A model generated the notes under the pieces. The model made no database searches. It saw only the letters and a program-made list of their open reading frames with translations, and was not told the origin of the DNA. 64,000 nucleotides of DNA, taken from assembly GCF_021391675.1 (NCBI RefSeq), contig NZ_CP090095.1, forward strand, positions 2,051,501 to 2,115,500. The letters run 5' to 3'. Positions within the stretch are counted from its first letter, which is position 1; every line of letters begins with the position of its first letter. This document shows, piece by piece, positions 40,358 through 51,608 of this stretch. Made by a program: the position numbers and the translations under genes. This DNA is from Neorhizobium galegae. Its GTDB lineage: Bacteria; Pseudomonadota; Alphaproteobacteria; Rhizobiales; Rhizobiaceae.

Positions 40358-40867
40358 TCAGGCCGTCAGGAAGTCGGTCAGTGTCCAGGCGGCATCCGAG
40401 CCGGCGACAAAACCGCGATAATCGAGCACCGCGAGGCCGGCAGGAGGATAGCCGCCCGGGACCGCCGCCACCATCTGCTCGGCGCCGATCAGCCCTTCCA
40501 GCACTTCTTCCATGGTCGGGTTGTGGCCGACGAGCATGACCGAATTGCTGTCCCGCTGGCCTGCAAGGATGGCGAGATAGGTGCCGAGCGAGCCGTTGTA
40601 GAGTTCGTCGATGAAGACAGGCTCGATCTCCTCGCTGATCGCGCGGCGGATGGCTTCGGCGGTCTGGCGGCACCGCATGGCGGTGGAACTGATAAGGATA
40701 TCAGGCCGGTAGTTGCGATCTGCAGCCTTGTCGGCAACGATCTCGGCCTGTGCGAAGCCCTGATTGTCGAGAGGGCGATCGAAATCGTGCTGTCCCGGCT
40801 CCGCCCAGCCGGATTTGGCATGGCGCAGCAGGTAGATGCGGGAAGGAGGAGGAGTGATCGTCGTCAT
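40358..40867 (-). CDS. SixA-like histidine phosphatase
   Basis: A 169-residue phosphatase of the histidine acid (phosphoglycerate mutase) branch. The catalytic LRHAKSGW is near residue 14, followed by ISSTAMRCRQTAEA and the second His in LVGHNPTMEEV. SixA removes phosphate from histidine in phosphotransfer proteins; the substrate here is unknown. ATG 40867 is preferred over GTG 40876. It lies 77 nt upstream of ycjX on the same strand. Confidence 0.87.
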   Translation of the reverse strand: MTTITPPPSRIYLLRHAKSGWAEPGQHDFDRPLDNQGFAQAEIVADKAADRNYRPDILISSTAMRCRQTAEAIRRAISEEIEPVFIDELYNGSLGTYLAILAGQRDSNSVMLVGHNPTMEEVLEGLIGAEQMVAAVPGGYPPAGLAVLDYRGFVAGSDAAWTLTDFLTA

Positions 40868-41073
40868 GCCCGGCACCGCTAGTGAGAGGATGGAAGCGAT
40901 GGGTAGCCTTTCGGCACGAGACTCGTCAACTGCCGCAGATGTTCTGAAATAGCCTGCCCTGGTAAAGCCTCCTGTGGAGAAGAGTTTCGGGTGCTCAGAA
41001 TAAAAGCTTAAAAAATAGCCGTTTAGCGGATTTTTATGACAGTTTTAAAAATGCCTTAATACTGAGCGCGAGG

Positions 41074-41102
41074 CTTGAATCCGGATGGGAGGATAGGATA
41101 TA
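41074..41102 (+). promoter_or_regulatory. Possible sigma-70 promoter of dksA
   Basis: CTTGAA (41074-41079) and GATATA (41097-41102) are 17 bases apart, near the rhizobial CTTGAC-N17-CTATAT form for the -35 but poor for the -10. It lies 36 nt before the dksA start. Confidence 0.3.
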
Positions 41103-41137
41103 GAGCGCCGCATGAGATGTTCTTCAGGAGAATCGCG

Positions 41138-41557
41138 TTGAGTGAGAAGATCGATCTTAGCAACTATGTGCTCTCTGAAAACGATGAGTTCATGAATGCA
41201 AACCAGAAGGCGTATTTCCGGGCGAAACTGATCGCCTGGAAAAATGACATTCTGAGAGAAGCGCGCGAAACGCTCGGCCATCTGGCTGAAGAGAGCGCCA
41301 ACCACCCCGATCTCGCCGACCGGGCTTCCTCCGAAACCGACAGAGCTATCGAACTTCGAGCCCGTGACCGCCAGCGCAAGCTGATTTCCAAAATCGATGC
41401 CGCCTTGCAGCGCATCGAAGAGGGCACCTACGGTTACTGCGAGGAAACGGGCGAACCGATCGGCCTCAAGCGTCTCGACGCTCGTCCGATCGCCACGCTG
41501 TCGATCGAGGCACAGGAACGCCACGAGCGCCGCGAAAAGGTCTATAAGGACGAATAA
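41138..41557 (+). CDS. dksA: RNA polymerase-binding transcription factor DksA
   Basis: Binds the secondary channel of RNA polymerase and, with ppGpp, alters promoter choice in the stringent response. The 139-residue product has the coiled-coil with DxxDxA-type tip (NHPDLADRASSETDRA) and the C-terminal zinc-finger-like region GTYGYCEETGEPIGLKRL, in which only one of the four classical Cys is visible, as in many alphaproteobacterial forms. TTG 41138 is set by AGGAG seven bases upstream and by homologues beginning SEKIDLSNYV. Confidence 0.92.
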   Translation: MSEKIDLSNYVLSENDEFMNANQKAYFRAKLIAWKNDILREARETLGHLAEESANHPDLADRASSETDRAIELRARDRQRKLISKIDAALQRIEEGTYGYCEETGEPIGLKRLDARPIATLSIEAQERHERREKVYKDE

Positions 41558-41585
41558 TCCGCCCGATCAGTCGGAAACGAATTCA

Positions 41586-41610
41586 AGGCACGGTTTTCCG
41601 TGCCTTTTTT
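41586..41610 (+). terminator. Rho-independent terminator after dksA
   Basis: An 8-bp stem AGGCACGG/CCGTGCCT with a TTTT loop and six T, 28 nt after the dksA stop; it also sits 30 nt from the end of the convergent fliO-like gene. Confidence 0.9.
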
Positions 41611-41639
41611 CTTGGCGGAAATTCAAACCTCGCGCCGGC

Positions 41640-42713
41640 TCACTTGTCACGGGTGACGGACATCTCGCCGAAGATGCGCGCAACTTCCGACTGCAGGCTC
41701 GGTTCCGGCGTGGCACCGGTGACCGGCGGCACGCCGGGGCTCCTCGGCTGTATCTGACGGTTCGGCTGGGGGATGACGGCGGTCTCGCGGGCCGCGAGGT
41801 TGTTGGCCATTTCCTCTTCGAGAATCCGTTCAAAGTCGCTGCCGAGCTGTTTCGGCTTGTCGGCGGCCGATTGCAGGGCCGGCGGCACGATCGCGGCGCT
41901 GACCGGCACGGCGCGCGGCTCGGGTGCTTCCTGGAAGACCCGCCCACGGGCGGCGTCGAGCACGTCGGCCGCGTCGTCGAAAGCCGGAACCTGGGCGGGA
42001 ACTGAGGCAGGCGGCGCCGCCGCGGCGGCTGCCAGCGCCGCGATCGGCCGCAACTGGTCGGATTTTACCTCCGGGGCTTGACGGGCCGGCGGTTCGATCC
42101 TGGGGGCGGCCGCCGGCTCGGGAATTGCTGCATTGTTCGCCGGGGCAGGCGATGCGGGTCGTGGCGCGAGTGTACCGCTCATCGGTATCGGTCCCGTCGT
42201 GGGAGCCACCGGCGGAGCGGCGCGCGGCGTCTCTCGCGGCGGCACGGCGCTTTCCCGGGCCGGCTCGACGCGCTGTTCCGGAGCCGCGGGGCGTGGGATC
42301 GGGGCAGGGCGTGGTTCGGCAACGGCAGCCGGTCGGGCTTCCATGGCGGCTGCGACCTGAACGGGAACCGTCATGTCCATCGGCTGGAACCGGTTGGCCG
42401 CTGTTGCCGGCATGGCCGGTGCCGCCGTCGAAATTCCGCTTTCGATGACGATATCGGTCGGCCCGCCGATCATGATCAGGTGTTCGACCCCGTCGCGGCG
42501 GATGAGAACCAGGCGACGCCTTGCATCGACGGCCGCCGCATCCAGGACCTGAAGCCGCGGCTGGCGGTTCTTGCCGCCGCGCACAAAAGGCGAAGGGCCG
42601 GAACGGCTGCGGATGAGCCAGAGCACGCCGATAAGGACGAGAAGCCCAATGCCGACGCCGGCGACTGCGATCACCAGGCGGCCTCCATAGGCGCCCATCA
42701 GCTCTTCGAACAT
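41640..42713 (-). CDS. FliO-like membrane protein with long Pro/Ala-rich tail
   Basis: A 357-residue protein: one transmembrane segment at residues 13-34 (LVIAVAGVGIGLLVLIGVLWLI quoted in part: LVIAVAGVGIGLL), then a small beta domain (LQVLDAAAVDARRRLVLIRRDGVEHLIMIGG) typical of FliO, which helps assemble the flagellar export gate component FliP. Residues about 110-357 are Pro/Ala-rich and low in structure, ending in a conserved-looking SEVARIFGEMSV. No flagellar genes are nearby, so a flagellar role is inferred from the domain only. Confidence 0.75.
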   Translation of the reverse strand: MFEELMGAYGGRLVIAVAGVGIGLLVLIGVLWLIRSRSGPSPFVRGGKNRQPRLQVLDAAAVDARRRLVLIRRDGVEHLIMIGGPTDIVIESGISTAAPAMPATAANRFQPMDMTVPVQVAAAMEARPAAVAEPRPAPIPRPAAPEQRVEPARESAVPPRETPRAAPPVAPTTGPIPMSGTLAPRPASPAPANNAAIPEPAAAPRIEPPARQAPEVKSDQLRPIAALAAAAAAPPASVPAQVPAFDDAADVLDAARGRVFQEAPEPRAVPVSAAIVPPALQSAADKPKQLGSDFERILEEEMANNLAARETAVIPQPNRQIQPRSPGVPPVTGATPEPSLQSEVARIFGEMSVTRDK

Positions 42714-42965
42714 CTCTTGCCACTCCTCATATGAACGCCGCGGTAAAAAACGACTTTTTTGCTACCGAAGCAAGCTGCTAACTGTCACTGTCCCGCGCTG
42801 AAAAACAGCGTAGAAAAGCAAAGATAGGTCACTCCGCCAAACTGTCCCGGGTTTTGTGGCCCAGCAGAGCTTTTTGCTGAACCTGCAACTTGCTAATAAG
42901 GAATCGCGGGATTCCCGATCCCTGAATGTTCATGGCCGCAGCGTCGGTCGAAATGCGAGGAATTG

Positions 42966-45581
42966 ATGACGAAGTTGCAGCAGAGCGGCAACTACGAGGC
43001 GCCCCTGGTGGAAAAAGGGACGCGTGGCGGCACCATCATCCGGATTGTTCTCCTGGCGCTCGTTCTCTGTGGCGTGGCCGCCGGATTCGTGCTGTTTCAG
43101 CATGCGCTCGACAATGAGCTGGTGCTCGGCCTGCTTGGCATTCTCGCCATGGTCGGCATCTTCTTCCTGGTGTCGTCGATCATCGGCCTCGTCGAGGTCA
43201 TGCCGCAGTCGCGTTCCGACGAACTGGCCCGCGGTTTCCTGGCCAACCATCCCGACGGCATTCTGATCACCGACGCCAAGGGCCGCATTCTCTACGCCAA
43301 TGCCGCCTATGGCCGGATGACCGGTGCGACCAAGGCGAGCAACGTGCAGTCGCTCGAAGCGCTTCTATCCAAGACCCGCGAATCGACCGAGGCGCTCTAC
43401 CGGCTGACGACGGCTCTGCGCGAAGGCCGGGAAGGCCATGAGGAGTTCCGGCTTCTCCAGCCGATCGGACGGACGACCGGCAACGGTTCCGGTGCCCACT
43501 GGTACCGTCTCAAGGCACGGCTGCTGACGCCCGCCGACAGCCGCAAGGGCCAGCTCGACATCTGGCAGATCACCGACATCACCTCGGAACGCGACGACCA
43601 GGAACGGTTCTTCCGCGAACTGCAGAACGCTATAGACTATCTCGACCACGCGCCCGCCGGGTTCTTCTCCGCTGGCAAGAAGGGCGAAATCTTCTACCTG
43701 AACGCCACGCTTGCCGAATGGCTCGGCATCGACCTGACCAAGTTCGTGCCGCGCTCGGTGACGATCGCCGATCTCGTGGCCGGCGAGGGCATGGCGCTGA
43801 TCCAGTCGGTGCAGGCCGCACCCGGTCTGAAGCGCACCGAGACCCTCGACCTCGATCTGCGCCGCACCAACGGCCAGAGCCTGCCCGTGCGCCTGGTGCA
43901 CAATGTCAGCGCCACCCGCGACGGCGCGCCGGGCGAAAGCCGCACCATCGTGCTGGCGCGGCCAAAGGGCGGCGAGGGCGACCAGTCCGCCTCCGCGATG
44001 CGCTTCACGCGTTTCTTCAACAATACGCCGATGGCGATCGCCTCCGTCGATGGCGAAGGGAGAATCCTGCGCATCAATGCGCCGTTCCTCAAGCTGTTTG
44101 CCGGCGTCGTTTCCCGCGACGACGTGGATAACGGCATCGAACTCGACCGCATCGTGCACGACAATTCCCGCCAGCATCTGATGCATGCGATTGCCGCCGC
44201 CAAGGATGGCCAGGGCGATATCGCCCCGATCGATTCGCGCCACCCCGGCGACGAGAACCGCTATGTGCGCTTCTATGTGAACGCCGTGATCGACGAGAGC
44301 GACGAGGCGCCGGAAGAGGCCGCGATCGTCTATGCCGTCGAGACGACGGAACAGAAGGCGCTCGAAACCCAGATGGCGCAGACCCAGAAGCTCAATGCCG
44401 TCGGCACGCTGGCGGGCGGTATCGCCCACGACTTCAACAACGTCCTGACGGCGATTCTTCTGTCCTCCGATCATCTCCTGCTGCAGGCGCGCCCCTCCGA
44501 CGCGAGCTTTGCCGACCTGATGGAGATCAAGCGCAACGCCAACCGTGCCGCCGTGCTGGTGCGCCAGCTGCTCGCCTTCTCGCGCAAGCAGACCATGCGG
44601 CCGGCGGTGCTGAACCTCACCGACGTCGTCGGCGATCTGCGCATGCTGGTCGACCGGTTGATCTCCGGCACCAATGTGAAGCTCGAAGTGGATTACGGCC
44701 GCGATATCTGGCCGGTGCGCACCGATCTGTCGCAATTCGAGCAGGTGCTGATCAACCTCTGCGTCAACGCGCGCGACGCCATGCCCCAGGGCGGCACGAT
44801 CCTCATCAAGACCCGCAATGTATCCGCCGAGGATGCGGGCGGTTTCCATCAGACGGATCTGCCGGCCGAGGATTTCGTCATGGTCGAGGTTTCCGACACC
44901 GGCACGGGCATCTCGCCCGAAATCATGGACAAGATCTTCGAGCCGTTCTTCACCACCAAGGAAGTAGGCAAGGGGACCGGCCTCGGCCTCTCGATGGTCT
45001 ATGGCATCGTCAAACAGTCGGGCGGCTATATCTATCCCGAATCGGAAGTCGGACGCGGCACGAGTTTCCGCATCTTCCTGCCACGCCACATTCCCGAAGC
45101 GCCGGTCATCGTCCATGACGCGGCGTCCGCGACCGGCGCGCCGGCTCAGCCGGTTCCTCTCGCGCCGGTCGTCTCCGCCCCTCCGGCCGAGGATCTCGAT
45201 CTCACCGGCAAGTCGGCGGTCGTGCTGCTCGTTGAAGACGAGGAGGCGGTACGGCGCGGCGGCAAGCGCATGCTCGAGACGCGCGGCTATACGGTTCACG
45301 AGGCCGGATCCGGCGTTGAGGCGCTCGATATCCTGGCCGAACTCGAAGGCAAGGTGGATATCGTCGTCTCCGACGTCGTCATGCCGGAAATGGACGGGCC
45401 AACGCTTTTGACCGAGCTGCGCAAAACCTATCCAGACATGAAGTTCATCTTCGTTTCCGGTTATGCGGAGGATGCCTTTGCTCGCAACCTGCCGGACGGT
45501 GCCAAGTTCGGCTTTCTGCCGAAGCCGTTCTCGCTGAAGCAGCTTGCCGTAGTGGTACGTGAGACCCTCGATTCGGACTGA
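42966..45581 (+). CDS. cckA: Cell-cycle hybrid histidine kinase CckA
   Basis: Controls the master regulator CtrA through phosphate flow to ChpT. The 871-residue product has two membrane segments (about 24-44 and 51-76), tandem PAS regions (about 90-210, 215-330, 345-470), a HisKA domain with the phosphorylated His488 in [14 protein letters not shown], an HATPase ([34 protein letters not shown]) and a receiver with Asp803 in [14 protein letters not shown] 42966 has AGGA upstream. It is followed by recA, the usual rhizobial neighbour. Confidence 0.94.
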   Translation: MTKLQQSGNYEAPLVEKGTRGGTIIRIVLLALVLCGVAAGFVLFQHALDNELVLGLLGILAMVGIFFLVSSIIGLVEVMPQSRSDELARGFLANHPDGILITDAKGRILYANAAYGRMTGATKASNVQSLEALLSKTRESTEALYRLTTALREGREGHEEFRLLQPIGRTTGNGSGAHWYRLKARLLTPADSRKGQLDIWQITDITSERDDQERFFRELQNAIDYLDHAPAGFFSAGKKGEIFYLNATLAEWLGIDLTKFVPRSVTIADLVAGEGMALIQSVQAAPGLKRTETLDLDLRRTNGQSLPVRLVHNVSATRDGAPGESRTIVLARPKGGEGDQSASAMRFTRFFNNTPMAIASVDGEGRILRINAPFLKLFAGVVSRDDVDNGIELDRIVHDNSRQHLMHAIAAAKDGQGDIAPIDSRHPGDENRYVRFYVNAVIDESDEAPEEAAIVYAVETTEQKALETQMAQTQKLNAVGTLAGGIAHDFNNVLTAILLSSDHLLLQARPSDASFADLMEIKRNANRAAVLVRQLLAFSRKQTMRPAVLNLTDVVGDLRMLVDRLISGTNVKLEVDYGRDIWPVRTDLSQFEQVLINLCVNARDAMPQGGTILIKTRNVSAEDAGGFHQTDLPAEDFVMVEVSDTGTGISPEIMDKIFEPFFTTKEVGKGTGLGLSMVYGIVKQSGGYIYPESEVGRGTSFRIFLPRHIPEAPVIVHDAASATGAPAQPVPLAPVVSAPPAEDLDLTGKSAVVLLVEDEEAVRRGGKRMLETRGYTVHEAGSGVEALDILAELEGKVDIVVSDVVMPEMDGPTLLTELRKTYPDMKFIFVSGYAEDAFARNLPDGAKFGFLPKPFSLKQLAVVVRETLDSD

Positions 45582-45738
45582 GAATCGCACACGCGCCAAA
45601 AGTTTCTCGGCCCGTGATTATCACCTAGCAGAGTGACGCGTGATTGTTTTCAAACGCGAATTTTCCACATGCCACATGGCGTGAACATGATGAGAACGGA
45701 ACCGGAATTCTCATTTTGAGTCAACCTGTTGATTGGCT

Positions 45739-45767
45739 CTTGCAAAATGAGAACAAAATAGGTACAT
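45739..45767 (+). promoter_or_regulatory. recA promoter with SOS (LexA)-like box
   Basis: CTTGCA (45739-45744) and GTACAT (45762-45767) are 17 bases apart, close to the rhizobial housekeeping consensus. GAAC-N7-GTAC (45751-45765) lies in the spacer and overlaps the -10, close to the GAAC/GTTC-N7 boxes bound by alphaproteobacterial LexA. Repression by LexA and induction by DNA damage are inferred. Confidence 0.6.
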
Positions 45768-45826
45768 CACCTTTATCGGCTGCTTCATTGCTTGCGCGGC
45801 GGCAATAACCTAAAGGTGGGATCAAC

Positions 45827-46915
<1,089 letters not shown>

Positions 46916-46959
46916 GCGGTCCCGCCGCACTCGGAGTTTTCTCCGGCCGCTGCCAATCA

Positions 46960-46995
46960 ACCGGTCGCCATCGAAAGATGAGCGGCCGGTTTCTC
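46960..46995 (+). terminator. Probable terminator after recA
   Basis: A long imperfect stem: ACCGGTCGC pairs with GCGGCCGGT (one wobble), extended by ATC/GAT around a GAAA tetraloop (46960-46990), then TTCTC. It lies 45 nt after the recA stop. Confidence 0.6.
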
Positions 46996-47098
46996 GTTCG
47001 GTTAGGCGGTGGGGCGGCTGGACAGTTGTGGGTGTGGGCGATACAAGCCTTTGGTTTTCGAATAATAGGACCGCATCCGGCGGTAAAAAGGGCGTAGC

Positions 47099-49759
47099 AT
47101 GAGCGGCGTGAATGAAATCCGGTCGACCTTCCTCGACTATTTCCGAAAGAACGGGCACGAAGTCGTCTCCTCAAGCCCGCTGGTGCCGCGCAACGATCCG
47201 ACGCTGATGTTCACCAATGCCGGCATGGTGCAGTTCAAGAACGTGTTCACCGGTCTTGAGAAACGCTCCTATTCGACTGCGACGACGGCGCAGAAATGTG
47301 TTCGCGCCGGCGGCAAGCACAACGACCTCGACAATGTCGGTTACACCGCTCGTCACCACACCTTCTTCGAAATGCTCGGCAATTTCTCCTTCGGTGACTA
47401 TTTCAAGGCGAATGCGATCGAGCTTGCCTGGAACCTGATCACCAAGGAATTCGGCCTCGACGCCAAGCGTCTCCTGGTCACCGTCTACCACACCGACGAC
47501 GAGGCTTTCGACCTCTGGAAGAAGATCGCCGGTCTTTCGGATGACAAGATCATCCGCATTCCGACCAGCGACAATTTCTGGGCGATGGGCGATACCGGTC
47601 CCTGCGGCCCGTGCTCGGAAATCTTCTATGACCATGGCGACCATATATGGGGCGGACCGCCCGGTTCGCCGGAAGAGGACGGTGACCGGTTCATCGAAAT
47701 CTGGAACCTCGTCTTCATGCAGTATGAGCAGGTGACGAAGGAAGAGCGGATCGACCTGCCGCGCCCGTCGATCGACACCGGCATGGGCCTCGAGCGTGTT
47801 GCGGCCGTCCTCCAGGGCCAGCACGACAATTACGATATCGACCTGTTCCGGGCGCTGATCTCGGCCTCTGAAGAGGCGACCGGCGTCAAGGCGGAAGGCG
47901 AGCATCGCGGCAGCCACCGCGTCATCGCCGACCACCTGCGATCCTCCGCGTTCCTGATCGCCGACGGCGTCTTGCCCTCGAACGAAGGCCGCGGTTATGT
48001 GCTCCGCCGCATCATGCGCCGCGCCATGCGCCACGCACAGCTTCTCGGCGCCCGCGATCCGCTGCTCTGGAAGCTGCTGCCGGCGCTCATCCAGCAGATG
48101 GGCCGCGCCTATCCGGAACTGGTGCGTGCGGAATCACTGATTTCGGAAACGCTGAAGCTCGAGGAGAACCGTTTTCGCAAGACGCTGGAGCGCGGTCTTT
48201 CGTTGCTGTCGGATGCGACCAACACGCTTCACAAGGGCGATATGCTGGATGGCGAGACCGCCTTCAAGCTCTACGACACCTATGGCTTCCCGCTTGACCT
48301 CACTCAGGATGCCTTGCGCGCCCGCGAAATCGGCGTCGATATTTCCGGTTTCACCGACGCCATGCAGCGCCAGAAGGCGGAAGCCCGCTCGCACTGGACC
48401 GGTTCCGGCGACAAGGCGACGGAAACGATCTGGTTCGAGCTCAAGGAAAAGCACGGCGCCACCGAATTCCTCGGCTACGACACGGAAACTGCTGAAGGCG
48501 TGGTGCAGGCGATCGTGCGCGAGGGCAAGGCGGTCGCCAGTGCATCGGCCGGCGAACAGGTGCAGGTCGTCGTCAACCAGACGCCTTTCTACGGCGAATC
48601 CGGCGGTCAGATGGGCGATACCGGGGTGATCTCGACGGACAATGCCAAGCTCACTGTCTCGGATACCCAGAAGAAGGGCGAGGGCGTATTCGTCCACATC
48701 GCCACCGTGACCGAGGGCACGTTGAAGGTTGGTGATGCCGCAGCGCTGACGGTCGATCACGACCGTCGCTCGCGCCTGCGTTCCAACCATTCGGCCACCC
48801 ATCTGCTGCATGAGGCGCTTCGTGAAGTGCTCGGCACCCATGTGGCCCAGAAGGGTTCGCTGGTAGCGCCCGAGCGCCTGCGTTTCGACGTCTCGCATCC
48901 GAAGCCGATGTCGGCCGAGGAATTGCAGAAGGTCGAGGACATGGCGAACGCCATCATCCTCCAGAATGCGCCGGTCACGACACGCCTGATGAGCGTCGAC
49001 GACGCGATCGCGGAAGGCGCTATGGCGCTATTCGGCGAAAAATACGGTGATGAAGTTCGCGTTGTTGCGATGGGCAAGGCGATCGAAGGTCCGAAGGCCG
49101 GCAAGCCCTATTCGGTCGAACTCTGCGGTGGCACGCATGTCAACGCGACCGGTGATATCGGCTTGGTCCGCGTTCTCGGCGAAAGCGCAGTCGGTGCGGG
49201 CGTTCGTCGTGTCGAGGCGGTGACGGGGGAGGCTGCACGGGCTTATCTCGCCGAACAGGACGAGCGCGTGAAAACGCTCGCAGGCGCCTTGAAGGTGCAG
49301 CCGGCGGAATTGGTTTCGCGCGTCGAAGCGCTGATCGACGAGCGCCGCAAGCTCGAGAAGGAACTGGCGGATGCCAGGCGCAGGCTTGCGATGGGCGGCG
49401 GGCAGGGCGGTTCGGCCGGTGATCTCAAGGAGATCGGCGGCATCAAGTTCATGGGCAAGGCGCTCAACGGCATCGACGCCAAGGACCTCAAGGGCCTGGC
49501 GGACGAAGGCAAGGCGAGCCTCGGCTCTGGCGTCGTCACGTTGATCGGCGTTTCGGAAGACGGCAAGGCGAGCGCCGTGGTTGCGGTCACGCCGGATCTC
49601 GTCGGTCGGTTCAGCGCCGTGGATCTGGTCCGGATCGCATCCGTGGCGCTCGGCGGCAAGGGCGGCGGCGGCCGTCCGGACATGGCCCAGGCCGGTGGAC
49701 CCGATGGCGCCAAGGCGAACGAGGCGCTCGACGCGGTGGCAGCCGCTCTCGGGGCCTGA
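47099..49759 (+). CDS. alaS: Alanine-tRNA ligase
   Basis: Charges tRNA-Ala. The 886-residue product is full length: class II core ([40 protein letters not shown] shown in part: [17 protein letters not shown]), tRNA-binding helix region, the editing domain with HSATH at His564/His568 and CGGTH at Cys676/His680 (zinc), and the C-Ala domain (residues about 720-886) with a Gly-rich [17 protein letters not shown] terminator follows. Confidence 0.97.
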   Translation: MSGVNEIRSTFLDYFRKNGHEVVSSSPLVPRNDPTLMFTNAGMVQFKNVFTGLEKRSYSTATTAQKCVRAGGKHNDLDNVGYTARHHTFFEMLGNFSFGDYFKANAIELAWNLITKEFGLDAKRLLVTVYHTDDEAFDLWKKIAGLSDDKIIRIPTSDNFWAMGDTGPCGPCSEIFYDHGDHIWGGPPGSPEEDGDRFIEIWNLVFMQYEQVTKEERIDLPRPSIDTGMGLERVAAVLQGQHDNYDIDLFRALISASEEATGVKAEGEHRGSHRVIADHLRSSAFLIADGVLPSNEGRGYVLRRIMRRAMRHAQLLGARDPLLWKLLPALIQQMGRAYPELVRAESLISETLKLEENRFRKTLERGLSLLSDATNTLHKGDMLDGETAFKLYDTYGFPLDLTQDALRAREIGVDISGFTDAMQRQKAEARSHWTGSGDKATETIWFELKEKHGATEFLGYDTETAEGVVQAIVREGKAVASASAGEQVQVVVNQTPFYGESGGQMGDTGVISTDNAKLTVSDTQKKGEGVFVHIATVTEGTLKVGDAAALTVDHDRRSRLRSNHSATHLLHEALREVLGTHVAQKGSLVAPERLRFDVSHPKPMSAEELQKVEDMANAIILQNAPVTTRLMSVDDAIAEGAMALFGEKYGDEVRVVAMGKAIEGPKAGKPYSVELCGGTHVNATGDIGLVRVLGESAVGAGVRRVEAVTGEAARAYLAEQDERVKTLAGALKVQPAELVSRVEALIDERRKLEKELADARRRLAMGGGQGGSAGDLKEIGGIKFMGKALNGIDAKDLKGLADEGKASLGSGVVTLIGVSEDGKASAVVAVTPDLVGRFSAVDLVRIASVALGGKGGGGRPDMAQAGGPDGAKANEALDAVAAALGA

Positions 49760-49770
49760 TCATCGACAGG

Positions 49771-49794
49771 AAAAGCGGGCTCGGCCCGCTTTTT
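49771..49794 (+). terminator. Rho-independent terminator after alaS
   Basis: A 10-bp stem AAAAGCGGGC/GCCCGCTTTT with a TCG loop, 12 nt after the alaS stop and 20 nt before the ttcA start. Confidence 0.85.
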
Positions 49795-49813
49795 GGTTTC
49801 AAGGAAAAAACAA

Positions 49814-50680
49814 ATGGGCGTGACGGCCAAAATCGATGATGAGCTGGACGAGACCGGCAACGGTCTGGTGCCAGCGCTCTTTCGCGATGCGCCGAGTTCC
49901 GTCTCGTTCAACAAGCTGCGCAAGCGCCTGCTCAGACAGGTACGGCAGGCGTTCGACGACTTCGGCATGCTCAATGGCCAGAAACGCTGGCTGGTCGGTG
50001 TCTCCGGCGGCAAGGATTCCTATTCTCTGCTCGCCGTGCTGCTCGATCTGCAATGGCGCGGTCTGCTCCCGGTCGAACTCCTCGCCTGCAATCTCGACCA
50101 GGGCCAGCCGAATTTCCCCAAGCACGTGCTGCCGGACTATCTGACCTCGATCGGCGTGAAGCACCGCATCGAATATCGCGATACCTATTCGATCGTGAAG
50201 GAAAAGGTGCCGGAAGGCGCTACCTATTGCTCGCTCTGTTCCAGGCTTCGGCGCGGCAACCTTTACCGCATCGCCCGCGAAGAGGGCTGTGACGCCTTGG
50301 TGCTCGGCCACCACCGGGAAGACATCCTCGAAACCTTTTTCATGAATTTTTTCCATGGGGGCAGGCTTGCCGGCATGCCGGCAAAGCTCTTGAACGACGA
50401 GGGCGACGTGATGGTGCTGAGGCCGCTTGCCTATTGCGCCGAGGACGATCTGGCCAAATTCGCCGCCGCCATGCAGTTCCCGATCATCCCGTGTGATCTC
50501 TGCGGCTCGCAGGATGGCCTGCAGCGCAATGCGATGAAGGCGATGCTTGCCGATATCGAGGCCCGCATGCCGGGCCGCAAGGATACGATGCTGCGCGCGC
50601 TCGCCCACGTGAACCCGTCGCACCTGCTCGATCCGAAACTCTTCGATTTCTCCGGCCTGCAAGCCGCTCAAAGCCTCTGA
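49814..50680 (+). CDS. ttcA: tRNA 2-thiocytidine(32) synthetase
   Basis: Thiolates cytidine 32 of some tRNAs using ATP and an Fe-S cluster. The 288-residue PP-loop enzyme shows SGGKDS at residues 64-69, cluster-binding Cys139 and Cys142 in [12 protein letters not shown], and the third CDLC pair near residue 229. The ATG at 49814 has AAGGA upstream; 49793 would overlap the terminator hairpin. It is followed 42 nt later by the inositol-monophosphatase-family gene. Confidence 0.95.
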   Translation: MGVTAKIDDELDETGNGLVPALFRDAPSSVSFNKLRKRLLRQVRQAFDDFGMLNGQKRWLVGVSGGKDSYSLLAVLLDLQWRGLLPVELLACNLDQGQPNFPKHVLPDYLTSIGVKHRIEYRDTYSIVKEKVPEGATYCSLCSRLRRGNLYRIAREEGCDALVLGHHREDILETFFMNFFHGGRLAGMPAKLLNDEGDVMVLRPLAYCAEDDLAKFAAAMQFPIIPCDLCGSQDGLQRNAMKAMLADIEARMPGRKDTMLRALAHVNPSHLLDPKLFDFSGLQAAQSL

Positions 50681-50722
50681 ATTCTTCCCGAACCGAGAAC
50701 CTCCCGAACTGAGACCATTGTC

Positions 50723-51547
50723 ATGACCCTTCCGCTCGACATCACGAAGCTTGCCGATCTTCTGCGCCTTGCTGCCAAGGCCGAAATCCTGCCGCGTTTC
50801 CGGCGGCTCGGCAGCGGCGATGTACGTTCAAAGAGCGAGCCGTCCGACCTGGTAACCGAGGCCGACGAGGCCGCCGAGCGGATGATCCGCCGCGAGCTGG
50901 AAGCTTTTGCGCCCGGCGCGCTCTTCATCGGCGAGGAATCGGTGGCGGCCGATCCGTCGCTGCTCGCCAAGCTCGCCGATGCGGAGTTCGCGGTCGTCGT
51001 CGATCCGGTCGACGGCACGTTCAATTTCGCCTCCGGCATCCCGGCCTTCGGCGTCATGGCCTCGGTCGTCTGGAAGGGTGAGACGGTCGCCGGGATCATC
51101 TACGATCCGATGGGCGACGACTGGGTGATGGCGGAAAGGGGCGCCGGCGCGTTCATGAGGCGGCCGGACGGCGAGGCGATCCGGCTTTCGGTCGCCGACG
51201 CCCGGCCGATCGAAGCCATGATCGGCATGGCGTCACCCGGATATTTCTTCGGCGGCGAGCGCGAGCGGATCCTCGGCAATCTCGCCAAGGTCCGGTTCTT
51301 CGCCAACTATCGCTGCTCGGCCCATGAATACCGCACGTTTGCCGGCGGCCACGTGCAGTTCGTGCTCTACAACAAGCTGATGCCCTGGGACCATCTGGCC
51401 GGCACGCTGATCGGCACGGAGGCGGGCGGTTATGTGGCGCGCTTCGACGGCTCTCCTTACATGCCGCACCATGTCGACGGCGGGCTGCTGCTCGCCACCG
51501 ACAAGGAAAGCTGGCAGATGCTGCGCCACGAGATCATCGGCCACTGA
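50723..51547 (+). CDS. Inositol monophosphatase family protein
   Basis: A 274-residue lithium-sensitive-type phosphatase fold. Metal-binding segments are VTEADEAAE near residue 44, IGEES near 73, DPVDGTFNF near 94 and PWDHLAGTL near 219 (in place of the usual WD-x-A-A-G). The family includes inositol-1-phosphatase (SuhB), histidinol phosphatase HisN and others; the substrate cannot be told. ATG 50723; same strand as ttcA. Confidence 0.85.
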   Translation: MTLPLDITKLADLLRLAAKAEILPRFRRLGSGDVRSKSEPSDLVTEADEAAERMIRRELEAFAPGALFIGEESVAADPSLLAKLADAEFAVVVDPVDGTFNFASGIPAFGVMASVVWKGETVAGIIYDPMGDDWVMAERGAGAFMRRPDGEAIRLSVADARPIEAMIGMASPGYFFGGERERILGNLAKVRFFANYRCSAHEYRTFAGGHVQFVLYNKLMPWDHLAGTLIGTEAGGYVARFDGSPYMPHHVDGGLLLATDKESWQMLRHEIIGH

Positions 51548-51566
51548 AATAGCGGCCATCAGAAGA

Positions 51567-51593
51567 AAAGGCCGGATCGCTCCGGCCTTTTTT
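51567..51593. terminator. Bidirectional terminator
   Basis: A 10-bp stem AAAGGCCGGA/TCCGGCCTTT with a TCGC loop and six T in total on the plus strand; AAAGAAGA on the other side gives T on the minus strand. It separates the convergent phosphatase and Bcr/CflA genes. Confidence 0.88.
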
Positions 51594-51608
51594 GTGGGGT
51601 GAAATGCC

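Noticed and set aside
39507..40673. Start of ycjX at 40673
   Set aside because: The first 130 residues of that frame are antisense/off-frame to the SixA-like gene; conserved YcjX sequence begins at TTG 40280.
43365..45599. 744-residue minus-strand frame opposite cckA
   Set aside because: Shadow of the CckA coding frame, no domain, no ribosome site.
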